A stretch of 8,723 nt of DNA from Syntrophomonadaceae bacterium (GTDB taxonomy: Bacteria > Bacillota > Dethiobacteria > DTU022). The stretch's first letter is position 1, and every line of letters begins with the position of its first letter. Shown piece by piece: positions 1-5,584 of this stretch. The notes under the pieces were generated by a model. That model saw nothing but the letters and a program-made list of their open reading frames with translations. It was not told the DNA's origin and did not search any database. Location: positions 1 through 8,723 of the forward strand of contig PUKR01000119.1 in the NCBI GenBank assembly GCA_003552365.1, in the 5' to 3' direction. The translations under genes were made by a program, and so were the position numbers.

Positions 1-874
1 TAGTATAAAAGAGTAACAGCAGTTCGTCCCTTTTAACAGAGCCAGGAGCTAATAACAAAACTTCCTCCGCTTCAACCCGATCACTGTGCGCTTTTTCTTC
101 AAGCAACTTGAGCTTCTCGCTAACGCCATATTCTTCCAGCATTTCTTTAATCACCAGGTATAGATCATAGCTGCCACATAGATAAATCCCCTCATAAAGA
201 ATTTTTGAAGCAACCATGTCCTTAAAACCTTCAAACTGCAACTGCCGTTTGACCGTATCCAGATCTTTAACTACATAATCGAGTTCTTCTTTCTGGGCCG
301 GGTTAAACAGCAAATTATATTTTTCCCTGTAAATCAACTGATCCAGTTTATAAATTTCTTCTTCAGGCAAATCGTCTGTTACCGCGATAACATCAAGGTC
401 GGAGCCTTTAACCAGTTCACCGGTTGAGGCCTCGGGACGTGGTTCTGAGTGGGCCATATTGTAGATCACATCGCCGGCAAGAATAAAAACAGAATGCATG
501 AATATGCTTTCCTTATCAGGATGCTCGTTAAGAACCCGGCATATCGAGTCCCTGGCTAAATCAAACTTTTTTCTACTGATATAAGTTATATGGTCAGCAA
601 GCTCCTCCGCCCTCCCTGTAATAAGAAGTTCATCTTTATGCAAACCTATAACCGTGTAATTTAAAAATTCTCTCATGATCGAAGGAGAAAGGCGGGCATA
701 ATTCTCAATCTTCTGATCCAATCGCAGGTAGGGGTTGCCAATGGTACGGGCCGTCACTCGCCCTGATTTTTGACATGCTTTCCAGGCATCAAAAACATCC
801 AGGCCGGTTTTTTCTATTAACTCTTTACCAACCAGCGGTCCATTTTTTTTCAACAAGCCGTGTATTTGATCCAT
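1..874 (-). CDS. Winged-helix/nucleotidyltransferase-like protein, partial (C-terminus outside window)
   Basis: An open frame of 291 codons runs from an ATG at 874 to the left edge without a stop. Residues 1-55 look like a small winged helix-turn-helix (IHGLLKKNGPLVGKELIEKT, then a basic wing). Residues 130-165 contain FILAGDVIY followed by KGSDLDVIAV (157-164), which resembles the acidic G-S-D-x-D core of the nucleotidyltransferase fold. The rest is charged and helical, with no signal peptide or membrane segment, so it is probably cytoplasmic. The ATG at 874 has a GAGGG 11 bases upstream and lies 7 bases beyond the stop of the beta-helix gene, so the two are probably cotranscribed and perhaps translationally coupled. 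An in-frame ATG at 892 overlaps the upstream gene but lacks a ribosome binding site. Function is unknown; the fold assignment is inferred from motifs, and catalysis cannot be claimed. Confidence 0.75.
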   Translation of the reverse strand, partial: MDQIHGLLKKNGPLVGKELIEKTGLDVFDAWKACQKSGRVTARTIGNPYLRLDQKIENYARLSPSIMREFLNYTVIGLHKDELLITGRAEELADHITYISRKKFDLARDSICRVLNEHPDKESIFMHSVFILAGDVIYNMAHSEPRPEASTGELVKGSDLDVIAVTDDLPEEEIYKLDQLIYREKYNLLFNPAQKEELDYVVKDLDTVKRQLQFEGFKDMVASKILYEGIYLCGSYDLYLVIKEMLEEYGVSEKLKLLEEKAHSDRVEAEEVLLLAPGSVKRDELLLLFYT

Positions 875-881
875 GCTTAGC

Positions 882-1715
882 TTAACCCTCATTGCGGTTT
901 TTTTCTACAAGTTCCTGCTGTTGCTTAAATTTGATCACTGTTTCGGGAGGATAGTAGCCTCTCGCCGTTCCAGCCGGGTAAAGCAAAGAATTTCTCCCGA
1001 TAATTGTGCCGGGGGCAGTCACACTGTTGCAGCCGGTTTCCACTCCATCTGCAAGGATCGCTCCGAACTTACGCAAGCCGGTTTCATATGCCCTGTTTTC
1101 GATACTTAAAACCACCGGGGAATCAACCATTTTTAAGTTGGCAAGCTTGGTCCCCGCACCGAGGTTCACCTTTCCAAGAATACTATCCCCGATATAGGCA
1201 AAATGCCCCGCTTTACTGCCACCCAGCATTACCGAAGATTTAATTTCTGTGGTATGCCCTACAACACAGTCATCTCCGATTAAAGTGTCTCCTCGGATAT
1301 AGGCTCCGTGCCTGATTTCAGAGCGGTTTCCAATAATTGCAGGGCCCTTGACCAGGGCTGTTGGTTCAATAATCACCTCTTCACCAACCTGGATTTGATC
1401 GTCCATTAAAATCGCCCCGTTAAAAATAATACTGGCCCCTTCCAGGATCTGACCATCTATTTTTACCAGCGGCTTTTGACCGCCGGTATCAAGCTCAAAA
1501 CCTGCGCTGATAACCTCACCTTTATAAAGTACAATAGTTTTATTAATCAATGTACCGCCCCGGCGTAAATCTTCAACATTTGGGTTTAGATGTTCCATTA
1601 TAAAAGGTTTTAACCGCGGTAAAGCTTCCCACACATATTCACTGTCATCAAAAAGATTTTTATAGACTATCCCCTTAAGGTTAAAAAAATCAGGTGCCCG
1701 CAGAATAATCCTCAC
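882..1715 (-). CDS. Left-handed beta-helix (GlmU C-terminal-like) sugar-nucleotide acyltransferase homologue
   Basis: This 277-residue protein has hexapeptide repeats from about residue 110 to 250 (for example IIGNRS, LIGDDC, NLGAGT, IIGRNS), which fold as a left-handed beta helix. SKAGHFAYIGD (167-177) matches the GlmU acetyltransferase active-site segment SKAxHxxYIGD, including the catalytic His (H171 here) and Tyr (Y174), and is followed by VNLGAGT. The N-terminal uridylyltransferase domain of bifunctional GlmU (about 450 residues) is absent and is replaced by about 110 residues of a different type. It may acetylate an amino-sugar phosphate or serve as a partner of a separate pyrophosphorylase; the substrate cannot be read from sequence. 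The GTG start at 1715 is the only reasonable initiator, but the purine run AAAAAAGGG touches it, so the true start is uncertain. It is the first gene of a two-gene unit with the nucleotidyltransferase-like gene. Confidence 0.8.
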   Translation of the reverse strand: MRIILRAPDFFNLKGIVYKNLFDDSEYVWEALPRLKPFIMEHLNPNVEDLRRGGTLINKTIVLYKGEVISAGFELDTGGQKPLVKIDGQILEGASIIFNGAILMDDQIQVGEEVIIEPTALVKGPAIIGNRSEIRHGAYIRGDTLIGDDCVVGHTTEIKSSVMLGGSKAGHFAYIGDSILGKVNLGAGTKLANLKMVDSPVVLSIENRAYETGLRKFGAILADGVETGCNSVTAPGTIIGRNSLLYPAGTARGYYPPETVIKFKQQQELVEKNRNEG

Positions 1716-1720
1716 CCCTT

Positions 1721-1765
1721 TTTTAATTAGCAGGCATAAACTCTGAAACCTGCGATTAATTAAAA
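1721..1765 (-). promoter_or_regulatory. Long hairpin in the 5' leader of the beta-helix gene
   Basis: On the minus strand TTTTAATTA pairs perfectly with TAATTAAAA (9 bp). GCAGG/CCTGC adds 5 bp inside it, with a 3-base bulge and a 14-base loop. The hairpin begins a few bases after the predicted transcription start (about 1768) and ends directly against the AAGGGG before the GTG start. It is not followed by a T-tract, so it is not a terminator. It is more likely a translational control element or a 5' stabilising structure. The pairing is seen directly; the role is inferred. Confidence 0.6.
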
Positions 1766-1774
1766 TATAGGCTC

Positions 1775-1803
1775 ATTATATATTTCCGCAAATAAACAGG
1801 CAA
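1775..1803 (-). promoter_or_regulatory. SigA-type promoter for the beta-helix/nucleotidyltransferase unit
   Basis: On the minus strand a perfect TATAAT (1775-1780) stands 17 bases from TTGCCT (1798-1803), which matches 4 of 6 bases of the -35 consensus. The expected start near 1768 gives a leader of about 53 bases before the GTG at 1715. Confidence 0.65.
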
Positions 1804-1817
1804 GGGTTAGTGGGAAT

Positions 1818-1845
1818 AAAAAAAGGACAGGTGATAATCCACCTG
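1818..1845 (-). terminator. Rho-independent terminator after the FmdB-like gene
   Basis: On the minus strand CAGGTG pairs with CACCTG around a 6-base loop (arms 1840-1845 and 1828-1833). This is followed by TCC and a run of seven T. It lies 29 bases beyond the stop of the zinc-ribbon gene and just upstream of the next promoter, which separates the two units. Confidence 0.7.
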
Positions 1846-1873
1846 CACCCTTTTAATGTAGCTAAAAAATCAC

Positions 1874-2044
1874 TCAATGTAATGGAAAATTAGCGGCAAC
1901 CATCATGTTCCCAAAAAATTGACTTGTATTCTCGCTTCCACAGTGCTCACATTTCACATTTAGGCCTTTTTCTTTTTCCTCGAAACTTAACCGCACCTCG
2001 GTGATCTTTTTACAATCTTTACAGATATACTCATAAGCCGGCAT
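1874..2044 (-). CDS. FmdB-type zinc ribbon protein, 56 aa
   Basis: An ATG at 2044 opens a 56-codon frame ending in TGA. The start MPAYEYICKDC is the hallmark of the FmdB putative regulatory family (usually MPTYEYxCxxC). Two CxxC knuckles, C8-C11 and C32-C35, would bind one zinc ion. The family is usually 60-110 residues, so this is a short member: it ends soon after the ribbon in MMVAANFPLH and lacks the Gly/Ser-rich tail. The ribosome binding site AAGGAGG (2054-2060), 9 bases before the ATG, is near perfect. It is followed by a terminator and has a possible promoter of its own. The family's biochemical role is unsettled; a small cytoplasmic metal- or nucleic-acid-binding protein is the usual guess. 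Confidence 0.85.
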   Translation of the reverse strand: MPAYEYICKDCKKITEVRLSFEEKEKGLNVKCEHCGSENTSQFFGNMMVAANFPLH

Positions 2045-2114
2045 TTACCGATGCCTCCTTTACAAGTAGTGTTAAAAAGAAAGGAACCCAGTTTCAAAAT
2101 GTTCTTCTAACTCT

Positions 2115-2143
2115 ATATTACGACAATATTCGCTCAATAGCAA
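2115..2143 (-). promoter_or_regulatory. Possible promoter of the FmdB-like gene
   Basis: On the minus strand TTGCTA (2138-2143) and TAATAT (2115-2120), each matching 4 of 6 consensus bases, are 17 bases apart. The inverted repeat ATATT-5-AATAT overlaps the -10 box. It lies about 70 bases upstream of the ATG at 2044. The match is moderate only. Confidence 0.4.
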
Positions 2144-2160
2144 CTGGTATTTATCGCGCT

Positions 2161-2194
2161 AAAAAAAACAAATAAAATGTAATTATGTTTATTT
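2161..2194 (-). terminator. A/T-rich hairpin with T8 tract after alr
   Basis: On the minus strand AAATAAA pairs with TTTATTT (arms 2188-2194 and 2170-2176) around an 11-base loop. This is followed by G and then eight T (2161-2168). The stem begins at the last base of the alr stop codon. The all-A/T stem makes it weak, but the T8 run is a good release signal. Confidence 0.45.
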
Positions 2195-3342
2195 TATAAA
2201 TAAACCCTTGGCACCCTTTTCCCTACGGCACATAGCACTTCATAATTAATAGTCCCCATCAAGCCGGCGATCTCTTCAACCGTGATAGCCTCATTGGGTT
2301 TTCCGCCGCACTGTTTCCCAAATAACACCACTTCATCCCCTGCTTTTATATCTGGATCCGGGCTGACATCAACCATAAATTGATCCATGCATACTCTACC
2401 GATGACAGGATAACGTTTTCCCCTGATTAAAACCCCGGCCTTGTTGGATAGCAACCGGCTGTAACCATCGCCATAGCCAAGCGGTACCGTTGCAACCCTG
2501 GTATCAGATTTAGCTTTCCATGTACACCCGTAGCTGATACAGGTTCCAGCAGGCACCTGCTTAAGGAAGGAAATATTACTTTTTAAACTCATCAACGGTT
2601 TCAGGGGTATAATTTTCTTGTTTATTTCCGGTGAAGGGTAATGGCCGTACATGCTAATCCCCAGCCGGACCAGGTCAAACCATGATTCCGGTATTTCCAG
2701 GGCAGCGGCGCTGTTTGCGGCATGAACAACCGGAGGACAGATCTTCTTTTTCTTCAAACTGTGGATCAGCTCATAAAAACTTGAGAGTTGCTCCCAGGCA
2801 TAACTTTTATCCCTTTCATCGGCAGTGGCAAAGTGGGTATAAATGCCCCCTACCGCCAGGTTAGGCAGGGCCCTGATTTTTTCTAAAAAAGCTTCAGCTG
2901 CCGTATGCGGGAAAACTCCAATCCGGCCCATACCGGTATCTACTTTTAGATGCACTTCTTTATTCCGCTTTTTTTTAACGGCAAGTGCTGAAACCAATTC
3001 GGCCTTTTCCATGGTAAAAACAGTGGGAATCAAGTCATACTCAAAAAACAGGTGAAGCTGGTCGGCAAAAGGCGGGTTAAGAACTAAAATTGGAGCGGTA
3101 AATCCATTTTCACGCAGTTTAATGCCTTCTTCAACAAAAGCCACTCCCAACCAGCCGGCCCCATATTTTAAGGCAAGACCAGCTACTTCCACTGAACCGT
3201 GCCCGTAACCGTCAGCTTTAACTACGGCCATAATTTCTGTTTGGCCTTTAATACGCTCTCTAAAACAGGTGAGGTTATGCTTCAGGTGATCCAGGTTTAT
3301 TTCAGCCCGGGTGGCCCTTAATGGAATGTTCAATGATAGCAC
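2194..3342 (-). CDS. alr: Alanine racemase (PLP-dependent)
   Basis: Alanine racemase interconverts L- and D-alanine, supplying D-alanine for peptidoglycan and teichoic acids. The 382 residues are of normal family length. The N-terminal PLP barrel carries the Schiff-base lysine in VVKADGYGHG (K42), then GMGRIG (137-142), HAANSA (207-212) and VRLGISMYG (225-233). The C-terminal beta domain has the second catalytic base in SYG (Y271), VPLGYGDG (287-294) and GRVCMDQ (315-321). All expected catalytic residues are present. The annotated start is GTG at 3342; an in-frame TTG at 3333 has AGGA at better spacing and gives a more usual N-terminus, so the start is ambiguous. It is cytoplasmic. It stands alone between hairpins that separate it from the alanine carrier upstream and the FmdB-like gene downstream. 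Identity is near certain; whether it is the cell-wall or a catabolic racemase is unknown. Confidence 0.96.
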   Translation of the reverse strand: MLSLNIPLRATRAEINLDHLKHNLTCFRERIKGQTEIMAVVKADGYGHGSVEVAGLALKYGAGWLGVAFVEEGIKLRENGFTAPILVLNPPFADQLHLFFEYDLIPTVFTMEKAELVSALAVKKKRNKEVHLKVDTGMGRIGVFPHTAAEAFLEKIRALPNLAVGGIYTHFATADERDKSYAWEQLSSFYELIHSLKKKKICPPVVHAANSAAALEIPESWFDLVRLGISMYGHYPSPEINKKIIPLKPLMSLKSNISFLKQVPAGTCISYGCTWKAKSDTRVATVPLGYGDGYSRLLSNKAGVLIRGKRYPVIGRVCMDQFMVDVSPDPDIKAGDEVVLFGKQCGGKPNEAITVEEIAGLMGTINYEVLCAVGKRVPRVYL

Positions 3343-3605
3343 CGTCCTGTCTAATAATTTAAACTTATGTTTTCAAGAAATCTTAGCCTGTTCCTGCTTG
3401 AGTTAGCAAACATAACCTTGCTTTATAAATAATCCCCGGCCGATCATATTTTTGACAGGCCGGGGATTAATCACATTAAAGATTAAATTAAAGCTACTAT
3501 TCAGCCGGGCTGCCTTTTGGACCGGACCAGTGCCGGCTCATCGCAGACAATAAAGGCGACAATGCAGCAAAGCTGAGCAATAATAATTATATTTAATTGT
3601 TAATT
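3343..3605. other. 263-base spacer between the alanine carrier and alr
   Basis: No credible gene is seen. It contains the terminator at 3430-3469, and a G/C-rich inverted repeat AGCCGG/CCGGCT (3503-3508 and 3533-3538) with no T-tract. An A/T-rich stretch at 3343-3429 must hold any promoter of alr; the best pair there (TTGCTA with TAAGAT, minus strand) is weak. Confidence 0.5.
3430..3469 (-). terminator. 12-bp hairpin terminator between the carrier gene and alr
   Basis: TAATCCCCGGCC (3430-3441) is exactly complementary to 3458-3469, forming a 12-bp G/C-rich stem with a 16-base loop. On the minus strand it is followed by TTTATAAAG, a short, imperfect T-rich tail. It lies 137 bases beyond the stop of the carrier gene and would end that transcript before alr. 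The stem is strong; the tail makes termination less certain. Confidence 0.6.
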
Positions 3606-4985
3606 TCACTTACCCGGCGGCTTGATTTTACCTTTCAAGCTCTTCAGGTAATCGTCCTTCTCCCTGGCAAGGACCCCCGCCAGGACCAATAACGCAATCA
3701 GGTTGGGCGCAGCCATCAGTCCGTTCATGGTATCGGCAATATCCCAGATTAAGACCAGGCCACCAATAGCCCCGACGAATAAAAAGATCAGGAATAGAAT
3801 CCGGTAAGGGAGAACTATCCCCCTACCAAAGATATATTCCCAGCTTTTTTCACCATAGAAATTCCAGGTGAGCATGGTCGTATAAGAGAAAAGAATAAGA
3901 GAAATCAAAACCAGGTAACCTCCTGGCCCGGGCAATCCCTTTGTAAAAGCAGTTGAAGCCAGTTCGGCCCCGGTTGTCCCGGTTACATATGCTCCGGTAA
4001 GGATAATCACCAGGGAGGTCATGGTACAAACTACAATCGTATCGATGAAGGTTTCCCAGATCCCCCACATCCCCTGGCGGGTGGGCACATTTCTTGCCTG
4101 AGCATGCACAATGGAAGCTGCTCCAAGCCCGGCTTCATTGGAAAAAATGCCGCGGGCAATACCATAGCGAACCGCAGCCGCAACGCCTGCCCCGGCAAAA
4201 CCGCCGGTAGCTGATATAGGGTTAAAAGCATAATAGAAAATCTGCCCGAACGCCCAGCCCAGGTGGGGTAGGTTCATTATAATAATAATCAATGAAGCAA
4301 TAATATAAATTATGGCCATGGCGGGCACGATTCTTTCGGCGGTCATAGCAATCCGCTTAATCCCGCCGAGGGTAACCAGGGCAACCAACACAACGATGAC
4401 AATACCGGATATGTAGGGAGGAACACCAAAGCCGGTTTCAAAAGCATGAGCGGCGGTGTTTGCCTGCACCATGCAGCCAATCCCGAAAGCGGCAATTCCG
4501 GCCAGCAATCCGTAAGCAACAGCCAGTGGTTTCCACTTGGGGCCAAGCCCTTTTTCGATGTAATACATAACCCCACCGGATATTTCCCCGGTTTCCGGAT
4601 CGATCTCCCTGTATTTTAGCCCCAGGTTGGCTTCTCCAAACTTGGTAGCCATTCCAACCAGAGCGGTAAGCCACATCCAGAATACCGCGCCGGGACCACC
4701 GAGCGCTATAGCAGTGCTAACCCCGGCAATGTTACCGACCCCGATAGTGGCGGCCATTGCTGAAGCTACCGCCTGGAAAGAAGTGATTGCCCCACCTTCC
4801 TCTTCTGCGGTTTTGGCAAAAAAGCGCCCGAAAGTATGCTTCCAGGCGTGACCCAGGTGGGTAAATTGAAAGAACCCCAATCGGACAGTCAGATAAAGGC
4901 CGGTTCCTACTAGGAGAACCATAAAGGGAGGACCCCACACAACAGAATTAAGCCAATCATTGAAAGCTAAAAGCGCCTCTGCCAA
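3606..4985 (-). CDS. Sodium:alanine (AGCS family) symporter
   Basis: This integral membrane carrier probably imports alanine (or glycine) with Na+. The 459 residues have about eleven hydrophobic segments. Family signatures are GVGNIAGV and GGPGAVFWMW (82-105), SGGVMYYIEKGLG (136-148) and FSNEAGLGAA (281-290), the last in a re-entrant substrate-site region. Length and order match the AGCS (AlsT/DagA/YaaJ) family. The start is a TTG at 4985 supported by AAGGAG 10 bases upstream; no in-frame ATG or GTG lies nearby. It diverges from the pnt operon across a 599-base regulatory region and is followed by a terminator, so it is probably a single-gene unit. Its neighbour alr suggests alanine as substrate and D-alanine supply as one fate, but the family also takes glycine and D-alanine, so the substrate is inferred. 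Confidence 0.93.
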   Translation of the reverse strand: MAEALLAFNDWLNSVVWGPPFMVLLVGTGLYLTVRLGFFQFTHLGHAWKHTFGRFFAKTAEEEGGAITSFQAVASAMAATIGVGNIAGVSTAIALGGPGAVFWMWLTALVGMATKFGEANLGLKYREIDPETGEISGGVMYYIEKGLGPKWKPLAVAYGLLAGIAAFGIGCMVQANTAAHAFETGFGVPPYISGIVIVVLVALVTLGGIKRIAMTAERIVPAMAIIYIIASLIIIIMNLPHLGWAFGQIFYYAFNPISATGGFAGAGVAAAVRYGIARGIFSNEAGLGAASIVHAQARNVPTRQGMWGIWETFIDTIVVCTMTSLVIILTGAYVTGTTGAELASTAFTKGLPGPGGYLVLISLILFSYTTMLTWNFYGEKSWEYIFGRGIVLPYRILFLIFLFVGAIGGLVLIWDIADTMNGLMAAPNLIALLVLAGVLAREKDDYLKSLKGKIKPPGK

Positions 4986-5265
4986 CTCAAAACAACTCCT
5001 TTTTATTAATTTTTTTGAACCCGGCTTTACTTACGATCAGCTTCCCCTTAAACACCCCCTCTAAATTACCGGATTTCTGAAATACTTATAGCTATTGCAA
5101 CAACCAAAGAACCCGAAGTCACAAGGTTTACGGTAATAAATATTAACTAAAAATTTATTCGCTGTTTTGCCTTAAAACCCTTCTTTTCAGCAAAATAATT
5201 TTCACTATTTTCACTAGATGGGCAACAACATTTTCACTTATTAAAAAAATCATAATTTAACTTGA
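4986..5265. other. Distal half of the divergent regulatory region
   Basis: No gene is seen. The stretch holds the ribosome binding site of the carrier gene (4996-5001, minus strand), no convincing promoter for that gene, and three TTTTCACT direct repeats at 5199-5238 just upstream of the pnt promoter. Confidence 0.5.
5199..5238 (+). repeat. Three TTTTCACT direct repeats upstream of the pnt promoter
   Basis: TTTTCACTA occurs at 5199-5207 and, directly abutting, at 5208-5216. TTTTCACT recurs at 5231-5238. The spacings are 9 and 23 bases. They end 27 bases before the -35 box of the promoter at 5266, a position typical of activator sites. The repeats are seen directly; regulator binding is inferred. 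Confidence 0.5.
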
Positions 5266-5279
5266 TTGACAATTGTCAA
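5266..5279. promoter_or_regulatory. Perfect 14-base palindrome overlapping the -35 box (putative operator)
   Basis: TTGACAATTGTCAA is perfectly self-complementary and its first six bases are the -35 hexamer. A dimeric repressor bound here would block RNA polymerase. It does not match the usual Rex redox-repressor consensus. The regulator is unknown. Confidence 0.6.
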
Positions 5280-5295
5280 AGAATACTGTTATAAT
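5266..5295 (+). promoter_or_regulatory. Strong extended -10 promoter facing the pnt operon
   Basis: A perfect TTGACA (5266-5271) is followed after 18 bases by a perfect TATAAT (5290-5295) with the extended element TG one base before it (TGTTATAAT). Transcription should start near 5302, leaving a leader of about 280 bases before pntAA. No better promoter is seen between here and pntAA. Confidence 0.85.
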
Positions 5296-5301
5296 TTAAT
5301 G

Positions 5302-5408
5302 AGATAATCAATAAATACCCATAGGGAGGGCAGGCCTCTGGCAAACTCCTTCTATTTTGCAGGGTACCGAAAAAAAAGGTTTTGGACTCTTGAACTAAAA
5401 CCTTTTTT
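5302..5408 (+). ncRNA. Structured leader or small RNA ending in an intrinsic terminator
   Basis: The predicted transcript from about 5302 folds as nested helices: TACCC/GGGTA (5316-5320 with 5362-5366), then ATAG/CTAT and GGAG/CTCC inside it (5321-5328 with 5346-5355, 2-base bulge), then a small apical stem in CAGGCCTCTG. The terminator hairpin follows at once. The whole unit is about 105 nt. It could be an attenuated leader of pntAA or an independent small RNA. It matches no riboswitch class recognised here, and no alternative anti-terminator pairing is obvious, which slightly favours the small-RNA reading or simple protein-controlled readthrough. Confidence 0.5.
5372..5408 (+). terminator. 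Intrinsic terminator inside the pnt leader
   Basis: AAAAAAGGTTTT (5372-5383) pairs perfectly with AAAACCTTTTTT (5397-5408) around a 13-base loop, and the descending arm ends in six T. It lies downstream of the strong promoter and about 175 bases before the pntAA start, so it is placed to stop pnt transcription early. By symmetry it could also act on the minus strand, but no gene is read towards it from that side. Confidence 0.75.
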
Positions 5409-5413
5409 AAGTA

Positions 5414-5470
5414 AAGGGCGAAAGATTAACACATTAACGTGATAATCGAGGCGCCCTTATTTATTGTTTT
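5414..5470 (+). promoter_or_regulatory. Second hairpin with U-rich tail in the pnt leader
   Basis: AAGGGCG (5414-5420) pairs with CGCCCTT (5452-5458). Inside it GATTA/TAATC (5424-5428 with 5443-5447) and CAC/GTG (5430-5432 with 5439-5441) extend the stem. The following TTATTTATTGTTTT is U-rich but broken by A and G. It may be a second, weaker terminator or an RNA protein-binding site. Confidence 0.45.
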
Positions 5471-5514
5471 ACAATATCCAGTTTAGGTTGCTATTTGTAC
5501 AATTAAAGTAATTG
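5462..5514. repeat. Two 15-base inverted repeats before pntAA
   Basis: TATTGT-TTT-ACAATA (5462-5476) and CAATTA-AAG-TAATTG (5500-5514) are both perfect 6-bp inverted repeats with 3-base spacers. They could be operator sites or small RNA hairpins. No promoter with good boxes is seen around them. Confidence 0.4.
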
Positions 5515-5584
5515 ATGTGCCCAAAATAAATGTTTTTCGGGCAAAAAGACCATTGTTATGATTACATGATAAAGGAGATGTGTT

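Noticed and set aside
873..1243. Plus-strand open frames over the beta-helix gene
   Set aside because: They overlap a gene with clear hexapeptide repeats on the other strand and encode nothing recognisable.
3497..3541. A 14-residue minus-strand frame (MSRHWSGPKGSPAE) between the carrier gene and alr
   Set aside because: It has no ribosome binding site and lies across an inverted repeat; too short to support.
5302..5408. A known riboswitch class (c-di-GMP, glycine, ykkC, T-box and others)
   Set aside because: Fragments such as GGCAAAC and GGGTACCGA recall parts of known aptamers, but none of the required cores is complete or in order.
5462..5476. Rex redox-repressor site before the transhydrogenase genes
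   Set aside because: TATTGTTTTACAATA shares only TTGT/ACAA-type ends and has the wrong spacing for the TTGTTAANNNNTTAACAA type of site.
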